This document shows positions 1-8,439 of a stretch of 35,383 nt of DNA, in pieces (the first letter of the stretch is position 1; every line of letters starts with the position of its first letter). A model generated the notes under the pieces. The model was given only the letters and a program-made list of their open reading frames with translations. It was not told the DNA's origin and did not search any database. The DNA is from an uncultured Candidatus Poseidoniales archaeon (GTDB lineage Archaea; Thermoplasmatota; Poseidoniia; Poseidoniales; Poseidoniaceae): assembly GCA_905182635.1 (NCBI GenBank), contig CAJJCM010000043.1:1-35383 (forward strand), read 5' to 3'. The translations under genes were made by a program, and so were the position numbers.

Positions 1-11
1 CTAGGGTGGCC

Positions 12-371
12 ATGGAAGTGAGCGAGTGCTACATAGCAACCAAAGGCCAAGATTGGAGAAAGATTGACGAGTGTAACGTTCACATGAATGTGAAACGCCG
101 ATTGCAGCGAACTATAATTCGGGGCAACGAGGGTGACGATCTCATGGATGAGGGTGCAGAATCAGCAGTTTACACGATTACTGGAAAAATGACAATGGTG
201 GACTACAAGGAAATTCCAGGAATTTTCCGAACAGGCCAACCTTACTTCCACGACCCGTTCGAAGACCGCCAAATGAAAGTGGTATTCTCAAGTATAGATT
301 ATGAGAGTGCAACAGGAACTTTTGAATTCATTTTATATGAAGATGCAGAGCAATCTGAGATAAAATCTTAG
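12..371 (+). CDS. Hypothetical small beta-rich protein (possibly 5' partial)
   Basis: I do not recognise this protein. From the ATG at 12 it is about 119 residues, acidic at the C-terminus, with alternating hydrophobic and polar stretches that suggest beta strands (for example VYTITGKMTMVDY and GTFEFILYEDAE). There is no signal peptide or membrane segment. A GTG at 6 is an alternative start, and the frame is open to the window edge, so the true start may lie outside. AGGGTG just before the ATG could act as a ribosome binding site. The downstream gap to selO is about 118 bases and holds a T-rich stretch, so the two genes need not be co-transcribed. The function is unknown. Confidence 0.6.
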   Translation: MEVSECYIATKGQDWRKIDECNVHMNVKRRLQRTIIRGNEGDDLMDEGAESAVYTITGKMTMVDYKEIPGIFRTGQPYFHDPFEDRQMKVVFSSIDYESATGTFEFILYEDAEQSEIKS

Positions 372-489
372 ATCGTGTGAAATCGCAATGAGACTAAAAT
401 AACAATTAGCATCGTTCTTTTGTTTCTAATCTCTTTGGCCCCGTATTCGAACATGAAGTCCAATCGGTCATCGTTTGTTCCTCCAACCC

Positions 490-2109
490 ATGGGTGAAAT
501 ATCTTTTGAAACGTTGCCACTGTGCTTCGAATTTGACTGTGCATTCGACGAACAGGTTCAAAATAGACGTACTGCTGCTCAATACATGGGCACACTGGAA
601 TCACTTGTGTGGCTCAACCGCTTCGTCGGTGAAACGCCTGGAGATTCAGAAATTGGTGGCTCCTCTCGGCAAGTTCCTCATGCTTGTTGGTCTCGTGTTC
701 TGCCGACACCATCACCTTCACCAACTCTTGAACTTTGGTCGAAGGATATGGCTGCTCGTTTGGGCGTGCAACGTGGAAATACTGAGGTATTGGGTGGAGG
801 TGTTCCAATCAAAGGTATGGACAGTTATGCTCAACGTTATGGTGGTCATCAATTCGGAACTTGGGCAGGACAACTCGGTGATGGCAGAGCCATTACTTTG
901 GGTGAAGTGGAATGCCAAGATGGGGTTGTTGAATTGCAGTTGAAGGGTGCTGGAAAAACTCCTTATTCACGATTTGCAGATGGTAAAGCAGTTCTTCGTT
1001 CATCGATTCGTGAATTCCTTTGCAGTGAAGCAATGCACCATTTAGGAGTTCCTACGACTCGAGCCTTATCGTTGGTAGCCACGGGTGAACCGATTATGAG
1101 GGATATGATGTATGATGGTAACCGAGCATATGAGCAGGGTGCAATTGTCTGTCGCGTAGCGCCGAGTTTCATTCGTTTTGGAAGTTTTCAAATCCATTCT
1201 TCAACGGGTGATGTCGAGACGCTGAAGACATTGGTCGAACATACCATCCGAACTCATTTCCCGTTCCATTCACACGGCAATGACGCCGGACTCATTGCAT
1301 GGCTCTGTCAAATTGCTGAAGATACAGCGTTGATGGTCGCTCAATGGATGCGTGTTGGTTTTGTTCATGGTGTGATGAATACCGATAACATGTCAATACA
1401 TGGTCTTACCATTGATTACGGCCCTTATGGATGGCTCGAAGACTATAATCCAGGTTGGACACCCAATACCACTGATTCTTCAACACGAAGATACCGCTAT
1501 GGACAACAGCCACAAATCGCTGCGTGGAATATCGCGCGATTGCTTGAAGCAATGGTTCCATTGATGGCTGATGCTGAACAATTGCATGGTGTACTTTCAT
1601 CTTTCACAACCTGTTTTGATCAACACCACAATCAAATGTGGTCTGATAAATTGGGATTGACCGAATTTCGTAGTGATGATGAAGACCTAGTTCGCAACCT
1701 CAACAGTCTCTTACAGGAAGTTGAAACCGACATGACGATCTTTTTTAGATTACTTTGCTCTCTTCAATCACCAGATGCTGAGGCTCTTACCTCTGCCTTT
1801 TATGATGAAACTACAATCCCTAAACAAGCATGGAATGAATGGCTAGAAGCCTGGTGGTCTCGAGTTGATGGTCAACCTGTGCGTGAGGCAATGCTTCAAG
1901 CGAACCCAAAATATGTTTTGCGCAATTGGATGGCACAACTTGCCATTGATGCTGCTGAGAAGGGTGACTTTACGGTGTGTGAATCTCTCCATGAACTTCT
2001 TCAAAACCCTTACGATGAACAACCAGAACATGAAGAGCAATGGTTCCAAAAACGACCTGAATGGGCCCGCCATCGAGTCGGTTGCTCAATGCTGTCCTGT
2101 TCAAGTTGA
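490..2109 (+). CDS. selO: SelO/YdiU family pseudokinase-fold protein AMPylase
   Basis: SelO proteins use a kinase-like fold with flipped ATP to transfer AMP to protein hydroxyl groups, and are linked to redox stress. The full-length signature is visible: RQVPHACWSRVLPTP near residue 60, YAQRYGGHQFGTWAGQLGDGRA, QLKGAGKTPYSR with the likely ATP lysine K152, SSIREFLCSEAM, the metal pair D299/N300 in NTDN, and D309 in DYGPYGWLED. The 10-residue spacing from D299 to D309 matches the family. The protein ends in SCSS, where the cysteine aligns with the selenocysteine of human SELENOO, so this is the Cys form. Length is 539 residues from ATG 490; an upstream TTG at 475 is less likely. SelO is common in bacteria and eukaryotes but patchy in archaea, so transfer is possible. 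Confidence 0.93.
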   Translation: MGEISFETLPLCFEFDCAFDEQVQNRRTAAQYMGTLESLVWLNRFVGETPGDSEIGGSSRQVPHACWSRVLPTPSPSPTLELWSKDMAARLGVQRGNTEVLGGGVPIKGMDSYAQRYGGHQFGTWAGQLGDGRAITLGEVECQDGVVELQLKGAGKTPYSRFADGKAVLRSSIREFLCSEAMHHLGVPTTRALSLVATGEPIMRDMMYDGNRAYEQGAIVCRVAPSFIRFGSFQIHSSTGDVETLKTLVEHTIRTHFPFHSHGNDAGLIAWLCQIAEDTALMVAQWMRVGFVHGVMNTDNMSIHGLTIDYGPYGWLEDYNPGWTPNTTDSSTRRYRYGQQPQIAAWNIARLLEAMVPLMADAEQLHGVLSSFTTCFDQHHNQMWSDKLGLTEFRSDDEDLVRNLNSLLQEVETDMTIFFRLLCSLQSPDAEALTSAFYDETTIPKQAWNEWLEAWWSRVDGQPVREAMLQANPKYVLRNWMAQLAIDAAEKGDFTVCESLHELLQNPYDEQPEHEEQWFQKRPEWARHRVGCSMLSCSS

Positions 2110-2180
2110 GTTTATTGCCCCTCAATTCCGGTGGAAACTATCTATATGAGGTGCATTTCGATTCATCATGAGGAATGTGC

Positions 2181-3521
2181 ATGACAAAAGGCAAAAGTTT
2201 CTGGGATGACATTGAGCCTTCGAGCGAAACAACCCCTGAACACAAACTTCCGCAAGAACCGGAGATTATCGAGCCTTCGAGTGAAACAGATTATGTCGCT
2301 CGAGCTCCAAAAGAACTTTCGGTAAGGGTAATTCCATTCGGGGTGTTGTTGATGTTTTTACTACCAATACTCCTCTTCTCTCTACCTTTTACCCTCTCGC
2401 AAGATTACACAGGGTGTTTTGGCTCTTTTGAATATATGGAAGATGGAGAACTTCATTGCGTCGAAGGTGATACGTTTCAAGCAGACTATACTTTCAGTGA
2501 AAACCACGTGACAATTTCGAGTTATTTTGGTGAAGATATTCGATGGGAGCAAATTGGAGAGGGAGGTGTTCTTGGGTATGCATATCTCGACTCAAATTAT
2601 GATGACATAAATGCTTGGTATGCATACAATCTGTGTGAATGGGAAGCCGGTAATGAGTTGGGCGATGAACTCTGGTACTGTACTTCCGATAAGGAAAAGC
2701 GTTCTGAATCCGAGTACGTACAATCGTATTGTGAATTTCAAGATGTCCATTGGTATTGTACCGACTCTTTTGGTCAAAATGCAAGTCATTCTGACACTTC
2801 GAATGAGACTCGTGCAGGTGTTGAAGTTCAATCTCTTTGGACTTATTATTGTGAGAAAGTCGTACCCTTCAATCCATCCGATAACACTTCAATCAATCGG
2901 TTTATAGAAATAGAAGCCGGTATTGTACTGCCCGCTTGGTGTTTTACATCACCGGTGTTCACAGTGAATGAAAGTATTGAGCAAATCCTTCCGTTCAATG
3001 GAACTGCAGTCTATTTGTATCCAATGTATTTCTATGAAGATTCAACTGAATATGGGTCGATTGAACGGATACAATACACTTCTTCTTCAATGAGTTGGCA
3101 AACAGTTTCAATTCATACCTACAATGAAGATGGGTCACTGACAGTGGAGATCGAACAATCTCTAACTGGAATTGTCCTCCCGATTCTATTCTATTCAACG
3201 GTCGTAGTTTTGTTCTATGCTCTTTCAACAAAAAAATCTCATATCGAACACCTCGGGACTGAAAACACGCTTGTCGTTTCCAAAAGTTGGCTGAACAAAC
3301 CAAGAAAAATCAAGAAAACCATTTCTTTAGATTCAAGTTCCTTGTTGGAATTGTACACTTCAACTCATACAAGTACAGATTCAGATGGTCACGGTTCCAC
3401 TACAACCTCTCATCATCACAAAATCACCCATTCCGGTCGACCAGAAGACCAATTACCAAACGGCTTTAAGACCTCTGAATTGATAAAAGTAACGGGCCTT
3501 GAACGTCCCCGAGATGACTGA
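2181..3521 (+). CDS. Hypothetical two-helix membrane protein with large extracytoplasmic domain
   Basis: I do not recognise the family. ATG 2181 is preferred because GAGGA at 2170-2174 lies six bases upstream; the ATG at 2175 directly abuts that site. The 446-residue product has a short acidic N-terminal tail in which the phrase IEPSSET occurs twice (near residues 11 and 30). A hydrophobic helix follows at about 50-72. Next come some 250 residues rich in Tyr, Trp, Cys and N-glycosylation sequons (NAS, NET, NTS, NES, NGT), then a second helix at about 330-351. The tail is about 95 residues, Ser/Thr/Lys rich and presumably cytoplasmic. The stop overlaps the next gene by 8 bases, which suggests translational coupling. 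The middle domain is presumably outside the cell. Confidence 0.75.
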   Translation: MTKGKSFWDDIEPSSETTPEHKLPQEPEIIEPSSETDYVARAPKELSVRVIPFGVLLMFLLPILLFSLPFTLSQDYTGCFGSFEYMEDGELHCVEGDTFQADYTFSENHVTISSYFGEDIRWEQIGEGGVLGYAYLDSNYDDINAWYAYNLCEWEAGNELGDELWYCTSDKEKRSESEYVQSYCEFQDVHWYCTDSFGQNASHSDTSNETRAGVEVQSLWTYYCEKVVPFNPSDNTSINRFIEIEAGIVLPAWCFTSPVFTVNESIEQILPFNGTAVYLYPMYFYEDSTEYGSIERIQYTSSSMSWQTVSIHTYNEDGSLTVEIEQSLTGIVLPILFYSTVVVLFYALSTKKSHIEHLGTENTLVVSKSWLNKPRKIKKTISLDSSSLLELYTSTHTSTDSDGHGSTTTSHHHKITHSGRPEDQLPNGFKTSELIKVTGLERPRDD

Positions 3522-3750
3522 TTTCATCCAAACACATGTTTATTATCTTCACTCGTGTGCGAAATCTGTTCCTATGTCTTTCCGAGTTTGTATTGCTTGC
3601 CATGGTTTTCGAGTTTACCCTTATGTTGGGTTCATGACAGGGCAACGGTATCAGTGCCAGGATTGTTCAGAAATGATGGTTATTCCTCTTGAATTTGAAA
3701 ACGAGGCAGACTACAAAGAATACCTCGAAATCATTTCTGAAGGGAAATGA
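3514..3750 (+). CDS. Small zinc-ribbon protein
   Basis: This 78-residue protein has two CxxC knuckles, C26/C29 (CIAC) and C48/C51 (CQDC), about 18 residues apart, as in a treble-clef or rubredoxin-like zinc ribbon. An acidic helix follows (LEFENEADYKEYLEII). There is no membrane segment. The ATG at 3514 overlaps the stop of the preceding membrane protein gene, a normal coupled arrangement; a start at 3574 (MSFRVC) is also possible and would keep both knuckles. The partner or nucleic acid bound is unknown. Confidence 0.75.
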   Translation: MTDFIQTHVYYLHSCAKSVPMSFRVCIACHGFRVYPYVGFMTGQRYQCQDCSEMMVIPLEFENEADYKEYLEIISEGK

Positions 3751-3795
3751 ACAGTTAAGGCCAAACAATATAACAGCCTGCTTCAAGTCCACTCT

Positions 3796-4935
3796 ATGGA
3801 TGTGGAAACTCCTCCTTCGCATCTCAACTTTGATGATGTTCCTGCTGCACCAAATCTGCCGCCGGTTGGTGGTTGGAAAAAAGCCATATTTTTGCGTTTA
3901 CTGGCGGCAATAATTATCGGTTCAGGTGTATTTATTTCACTTGAAGGAGTTACTATCGTAATTTTCTTGTTCATTATAGTCGTTCCATTTGAAAGATTAT
4001 TCCCTCGCCAGAAGCATCAAGGATTCAAACGTCCACATTTGGATTTGGACATTGGTTATGCAATGGCTGCACCATTTCTCAATATTATAGCGCTTACAGT
4101 TGGCATTTTTGTTGGAATCGTTTCTTTGGCATGGATTCCAGGATTATTGATTGCACCCTATGTGGCAATGATACCGAGTCAATACAAATTGATTGTTGGC
4201 ATTTTATTATTCGATATGACTACTTATTGGGCTCATCGATTCTATCACGAAATTCCAATACTATGGAAATTTCATTCCATTCACCACTCCACCGAACATA
4301 TGGATTGGGTTTCTGGTTTTAGGGCTCACCCCTTCGATGGAACATTGATTGTACCAGCAATATTTTTCCTTATCGCAGCGGGTTTCCCAAATGAACAAGT
4401 TGGGTTTCTTGCGATCTTCCAAATTGTGTTCGGATTATTCTTACATGCCAATGTACGCTTCAGATTCAAGATATTCCACCGATTCATTATGACGCCAGAA
4501 TTCCATCACTGGCATCACTCAAATGAGGATGATGCCATATGGTCAAATTATTCAACATTCTTGCCCCTGTGGGATATGTTATTTGGTACTTACTTCATGC
4601 CAAAGGGCGGTAGAAGGCCACAAATTTATGGCGTGGATGAAATTGTTCCGATGACTATGGCCGAGCAACTAAGGTATCCATTTGAAGGCAAAAAAAACCC
4701 ACTCAGATTCCTTCGCCATCCTCTGCGCTCGATTTGGTCACTTATTCGGCACCCATTCCGTTCCATGGGGAGAGGATTAAAATTCACAGGAAGAATGATC
4801 AAGGGTTATTTGGCAATTATGAAATTGATGTTCAGGTCTGCAACAAGGCCTTGGGGTGAAAAGTATCCGAATGCTGCTCGCCATATTGAAAGAGTTGATG
4901 GTTATACCAGAAAATCCATCACAATTGATGATTGA
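3796..4935 (+). CDS. Sterol desaturase / fatty acid hydroxylase superfamily membrane di-iron enzyme
   Basis: Members of this superfamily use a di-iron centre held by histidines to hydroxylate or desaturate lipids in the membrane. The histidine clusters are all visible: H147-H151 (HRFYH), H160/H163/H164 (HSIHH), H217 in HANV, and H237-H241 (HHWHH). Hydrophobic helices lie at about 30-62, 90-122, 130-145 and 183-215. The 379-residue length is longer than many members because of a basic C-terminal extension of about 100 residues (RHPLRSIWSLIRHPFRSMGRG). The substrate cannot be read from the sequence; membrane lipid or isoprenoid modification is plausible. A hairpin follows the stop. ATG 3796 lies 45 bases after the zinc-ribbon gene. 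Confidence 0.88.
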   Translation: MDVETPPSHLNFDDVPAAPNLPPVGGWKKAIFLRLLAAIIIGSGVFISLEGVTIVIFLFIIVVPFERLFPRQKHQGFKRPHLDLDIGYAMAAPFLNIIALTVGIFVGIVSLAWIPGLLIAPYVAMIPSQYKLIVGILLFDMTTYWAHRFYHEIPILWKFHSIHHSTEHMDWVSGFRAHPFDGTLIVPAIFFLIAAGFPNEQVGFLAIFQIVFGLFLHANVRFRFKIFHRFIMTPEFHHWHHSNEDDAIWSNYSTFLPLWDMLFGTYFMPKGGRRPQIYGVDEIVPMTMAEQLRYPFEGKKNPLRFLRHPLRSIWSLIRHPFRSMGRGLKFTGRMIKGYLAIMKLMFRSATRPWGEKYPNAARHIERVDGYTRKSITIDD

Positions 4936-4947
4936 GTGTATGATTCA

Positions 4948-4973
4948 CAAGTAAAAACGCCATTTTCTACTTG
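4948..4973 (+). terminator. Imperfect hairpin after the desaturase gene
   Basis: CAAGTA at 4948-4953 pairs with TACTTG at 4968-4973. Inside this, an A-run at 4954-4957 can pair with TTTT at 4963-4966, leaving one bulged base. It lies 13 bases after the stop at 4935 and before an unrelated small gene. Archaeal termination usually depends on U-runs rather than hairpins, so the role is only suggested. Confidence 0.3.
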
Positions 4974-5025
4974 AAATGACGGGGAAACTTCATATTGGCA
5001 CCAGCGAGGCTGTTAATTGGATGGG

Positions 5026-5529
5026 ATGCGTATGGTTGAGCGAAAGCAGGATTCTTTGAGCACTAATTTCCTTTTAGGATTGATGGATAATGAACAAAAT
5101 TCGAAAGATGAAATCCACATAGATGTGCGTAAAGCACCGAATGTAAAAGGCGATCAATCTCTCTCACATCTTGCAAATCGAATTGTCGATGAAGTTCGTG
5201 TGACAACACCTCGTCAGCGTGCGCAAAGTGTGCTTGACAATGTCGGCCTTCATTCGAAGCCGAATGTATCTCACACACATAACAGTCACCTTCAGCATGT
5301 TGGTCAGCGAGCTCGAAAGATTTCATTGAATGAAGAACCCGTTCGACGGGTTCGCCGAGTCAAGAAACGGCCTGAAAGAACACAACGTAGTCGCTCGATG
5401 GGAAGTCCAACTCAACCGGCCCGTTCTCGGCCCGTACTTGGTTCGAAGGATGAAGTCCGGCGTTCTGCTCGTTCAGATACGAATTCCAAAGGCAAACAAC
5501 GAAAACGGCGTAGCATGTTTCGTCGTTAA
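5026..5529 (+). CDS. Hypothetical basic, probably disordered protein
   Basis: I do not recognise this 167-residue protein. The N-terminal half is mixed-charge and could form short helices (HLANRIVDEVRV). The last 60 residues are strongly Arg/Lys/Ser rich (VRRVRRVKKRPERTQR, then GKQRKRRSMFRR at the very end), which is typical of a disordered nucleic-acid- or membrane-binding tail. There are no cysteines or membrane segments. Starts at ATG 5026, ATG 5032 or TTG 5017 are all possible, and no ribosome binding site decides between them. It is followed 61 bases later by the acyl-CoA dehydrogenase gene. The coding call rests on the long open frame and gene spacing. Confidence 0.6.
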   Translation: MRMVERKQDSLSTNFLLGLMDNEQNSKDEIHIDVRKAPNVKGDQSLSHLANRIVDEVRVTTPRQRAQSVLDNVGLHSKPNVSHTHNSHLQHVGQRARKISLNEEPVRRVRRVKKRPERTQRSRSMGSPTQPARSRPVLGSKDEVRRSARSDTNSKGKQRKRRSMFRR

Positions 5530-5590
5530 AGGCCGCATATACAACAAAGGGTGAAAAAGGAGAATCATACCCGCACAATGGGTGAGACCA

Positions 5591-6784
5591 ATGGATATAG
5601 GGAATCCTAGTGAAGAACACGCTATGCTGCGTGAAATGGTTCGTGATTGGACAAAAGAGCATGTTGAGCCTCAAGCCTTAATTCACGACCGTGAGGAGAA
5701 GTTCAATTTACCCCTCCTTCGTTCAATGGGTGAACTTGGTCTTTTAGGGCTGAGTGCAGAAGAGAAATACGGTGGCGCAGGACTTGATGCTACCGCTTGT
5801 GCGATTGTTCACGAAGAACTCTCAGCATCCGACCCAGGATTTGCTCTTGCTTATCTCGCTCATTCAATCCTGTTCGTAAACAATCTTGCATTCAACGGTA
5901 ATGAAGAGCAAAAAGCCCGTATTCTACCTCGAGTCTGCTCGGGGGAATGGATTGGTGCTATGGCAATGTCTGAACCAGATGCCGGTACAGATGTACTTGG
6001 ATTATCAACGACAGCCGTTCAACAAGACGATGGCACTTGGCTGCTCAACGGTCGAAAGATGTGGATTACCAACGGTTGTCTCGATGATCAAGGCACTCCT
6101 GCTGATATCGTTTGGGTCTATGCCAAGACCGGTATCGATGACAAAGGGCGTGTCCAAATGTCTACTTTCCTTGTCGAGGCTGGAATGCCCGGCTTCAGTG
6201 TCGGTCAAAAAATAATCGATAAAACGGGTATGCGTGCATCGAATACCGCCGAACTTGTCTTCCAAGACTGCATCGTTCCAGCATCGAACCTTGTTGGAGA
6301 TCCTGGTGAATCACTCTTGCACATGATGGGGAATTTAGAAGCCGAACGTTTGACACTTGCTGCCATGGCTTTGGGAATCTCTCGTCGCTCACTCGAAGAT
6401 ATGAATCGTTATGCAACGGAGCGAACTGCGTTTAAATCACAAATCAGAGATTTCGGACAAATGCAACGCTATATTGGCGAATCGTGGGCGAAATACCGTG
6501 CAATGCGTGCTTACATCTATGACACTGCATCACATATGACACTTGGGAAACCAGGCCATAGACTTGATTCTGATGGTGTTAAATTGTTTGCAGCGACCGC
6601 AGCAAAAGAAATCGCTGACGCTGCTATGCAAGTCATGGGTGGCTACGGCTATGTTGGCGAATATAACGTCGAACGCCTTTGGAGAGATTCAAAACTTTTA
6701 GAGATTGGAGGCGGAACAATTGAGTCGCATCACAAGAACATCACGCGTGACCTTTCGAAAACTCCTGATGCAATCACTCGATGA
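5591..6784 (+). CDS. Acyl-CoA dehydrogenase, isovaleryl-CoA dehydrogenase-like
   Basis: This FAD flavoenzyme oxidises an acyl-CoA to the 2,3-enoyl-CoA and passes electrons to ETF. The family pattern is complete: AMSEPDAGTDV and MWITNG (FAD/substrate motifs), a C-terminal FAD domain with QVMGGYGYVGEYNVERLWRD, and IGGGTIE near the end. At the position of the usual catalytic Glu (E376 of MCAD, in YEGT) this protein has Gly. A Glu is instead present in NLEAERL (E252), the location of the base in isovaleryl-CoA and long-chain dehydrogenases. A branched-chain (leucine) or long-chain substrate is therefore likely. Length is 397 residues, normal. ATG 5591 follows a GGTGAG ribosome binding site; GTG 5582 is less likely. 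The 3' end overlaps the convergent gene by 11 bases. Confidence 0.92.
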   Translation: MDIGNPSEEHAMLREMVRDWTKEHVEPQALIHDREEKFNLPLLRSMGELGLLGLSAEEKYGGAGLDATACAIVHEELSASDPGFALAYLAHSILFVNNLAFNGNEEQKARILPRVCSGEWIGAMAMSEPDAGTDVLGLSTTAVQQDDGTWLLNGRKMWITNGCLDDQGTPADIVWVYAKTGIDDKGRVQMSTFLVEAGMPGFSVGQKIIDKTGMRASNTAELVFQDCIVPASNLVGDPGESLLHMMGNLEAERLTLAAMALGISRRSLEDMNRYATERTAFKSQIRDFGQMQRYIGESWAKYRAMRAYIYDTASHMTLGKPGHRLDSDGVKLFAATAAKEIADAAMQVMGGYGYVGEYNVERLWRDSKLLEIGGGTIESHHKNITRDLSKTPDAITR

Positions 6785-7742
6785 TTTCAATAGTGCTTCG
6801 AATTCCAACTAATTTTTTGGTTGTTCTCCATGCAGTTGCTAACATGCTACTTCCGAGTAAGAGTGCTATTGCAAGAATCGTACCCCAGGTCCAAACATTC
6901 GATACTGTCGACATAGAATCATCATTCATCATCAACCCCATGAGCGTAGTAATCCCAACGGCCAATGATGCTTGAGTTCGAATCAATAGGGGCATTTTTA
7001 ATCCAGACTTTCCTAATCGAAATAAAAGATACATGACCCAACTAAAAGAACCTACGGACCATAGAAGAAGATCCACAGGATAAGTTGAAGTAAGCATCAA
7101 TTCTCTTTCTGTAACGAACTTATCAAGACCAATAAGGGCGACAATCCATAAAAGTGACGCTCCAAGAATATGGAGCATTTCTCCCATTGCCTCGCTTGTT
7201 CCAATCATTTGATTAGAGTCATCCTCAATTGTGTTTGTATCCAATGGCCCCTCAAATACCGGAATGAGTGATGAGTCCGTATTTTTTGCCAATATTCGTT
7301 GTCTTCGTTCCATCGTATCCATTCGAGAAGAAAGCCTCTGCATTTCTTCGAGTAAAAGAAGTTGATTTGTTTGTTGTTCATTCACGACCAGAATACGTTG
7401 ATTTTCAAATTCAGGGAGTGTAACCATTGGTGGGACGTCATCAAGAATAGGGCTTGATGATAATTCCTCTTTTATCTTCTTCACATTCGTTTCACGCTTT
7501 TGGTCACGCTTCGTTTTCGAATCTTGAACAACTTTTTTGACAGCATCATTCGTCTTTGAAACTGCACTTTTACTTATTTTGGTCGCAGATTGTGCAGCAT
7601 CGATACTTACTTCAGTGGTTTTTATAACGGCACTCTTTGTTGCAATAGCGGCTTTTTTCGAAAGTTCTGCTAATTTCGAACCAGTAATATTGAGGCGTTC
7701 CGTTAGCGTCGGACCATCGTTTGTATCTTCGCTCATATTCAT
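6774..7742 (-). CDS. Hypothetical membrane protein with Ala/Lys helix and coiled coil
   Basis: I do not recognise the family. The 322-residue product starts MNMSEDTNDG. Residues about 15-85 are rich in Ala, Lys, Thr and Ser (SAVIKTTEVSIDAAQSATK) and would form a long amphipathic helix resembling LEA or apolipoprotein-type repeats. A Glu/Gln/Leu-rich coiled-coil segment lies near 110-150 (NEQQTNQLLLLEEMQRLSS). Four hydrophobic helices follow at about 185-203, 222-243, 252-272 and 283-305. The N-terminal part should be cytoplasmic. The gene is convergent with and overlaps the acyl-CoA dehydrogenase by 11 bases. It lies 35 bases downstream of the glycosylase gene on the same strand, so the two probably share a transcript. 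Confidence 0.7.
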   Translation of the reverse strand: MNMSEDTNDGPTLTERLNITGSKLAELSKKAAIATKSAVIKTTEVSIDAAQSATKISKSAVSKTNDAVKKVVQDSKTKRDQKRETNVKKIKEELSSSPILDDVPPMVTLPEFENQRILVVNEQQTNQLLLLEEMQRLSSRMDTMERRQRILAKNTDSSLIPVFEGPLDTNTIEDDSNQMIGTSEAMGEMLHILGASLLWIVALIGLDKFVTERELMLTSTYPVDLLLWSVGSFSWVMYLLFRLGKSGLKMPLLIRTQASLAVGITTLMGLMMNDDSMSTVSNVWTWGTILAIALLLGSSMLATAWRTTKKLVGIRSTIEIIE

Positions 7743-7777
7743 TCGTCAGCGTGACACATTGTCAAACCTTCGATTCA

Positions 7778-8389
7778 TTAGTATTCGACAGGTACTGGGT
7801 CAAGCATCCGCCATAAATACCAGCAAGCAGCTGTTCTATACGGTGCCCATCGTGTGGAAATTCGCAAAACTTTCTCCTTTGTATCTGCTTCTGGAACCAA
7901 TTGCTGAACAGCACGAATCAAACTAATATCACCTATGCTAAAGACATCTGGGCGCATCAGAGTGAAGATGAGAATCATCTCTGCAGTCCAAGGCCCGACG
8001 CCTCGGAATTGGGTGAAATGTTTGAGTAACTCTTCATCTGTGTGGCCATTCCAATCTTGAAGTAACAATGCCTTTGACTCCAAGGCAAGACCATAGATAT
8101 AGCTTGATTTTGGGCGAGAAAGACCGCATGAAGCCAGTTCTTCAGGCGAGTGTGCACGTATTGCGTCCGGAGTAACTTCCCCAATGCACTCGACTAATCG
8201 TCCCCAGACAGCATCAGCAGCAATGACTGAAATTTGTTGACCAACGATCGAACGAATCAAGGTCGAGAACAGGTCACCCCTGCCATTAAGGCTTTCATTT
8301 GGATATGAACGGACAACAGCGCCAAGAATCTCATCTTGGGATAGGGCTGTGAATGCATCATCCCACCATGTCGGCTTACCGGTCTTCAT
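7778..8389 (-). CDS. DNA-3-methyladenine glycosylase (AlkA/HhH-GPD family)
   Basis: This base-excision enzyme removes alkylated purines from DNA. Visible features are the FSTLIRSIVGQQIS helix (41-54) that precedes the substrate pocket, the helix-hairpin-helix FRGVGPWTAEMIL (128-140), the catalytic aspartate D154 in FSIGDISL, and the closing RWAPYRTAACWYLWR typical of AlkA-type proteins. There is no FeS cluster cysteine set, so an endonuclease III or MutY role is unlikely. At 203 residues it lacks the N-terminal domain of E. coli AlkA and resembles the short archaeal/Mag-like forms. It is divergently arranged with the HD phosphohydrolase about 50 bases away. Confidence 0.92.
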   Translation of the reverse strand: MKTGKPTWWDDAFTALSQDEILGAVVRSYPNESLNGRGDLFSTLIRSIVGQQISVIAADAVWGRLVECIGEVTPDAIRAHSPEELASCGLSRPKSSYIYGLALESKALLLQDWNGHTDEELLKHFTQFRGVGPWTAEMILIFTLMRPDVFSIGDISLIRAVQQLVPEADTKEKVLRISTRWAPYRTAACWYLWRMLDPVPVEY

Positions 8390-8439
8390 ATGACCGAATT
8401 AGGCGTTGAGGTTTTGAGGTCTTGTCTCATGGCGTAACC

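Noticed and set aside
368-604. 78-codon minus-strand frame before and within selO
   Set aside because: It overlaps the selO start, has no recognisable feature, and lies opposite a well-conserved coding region.
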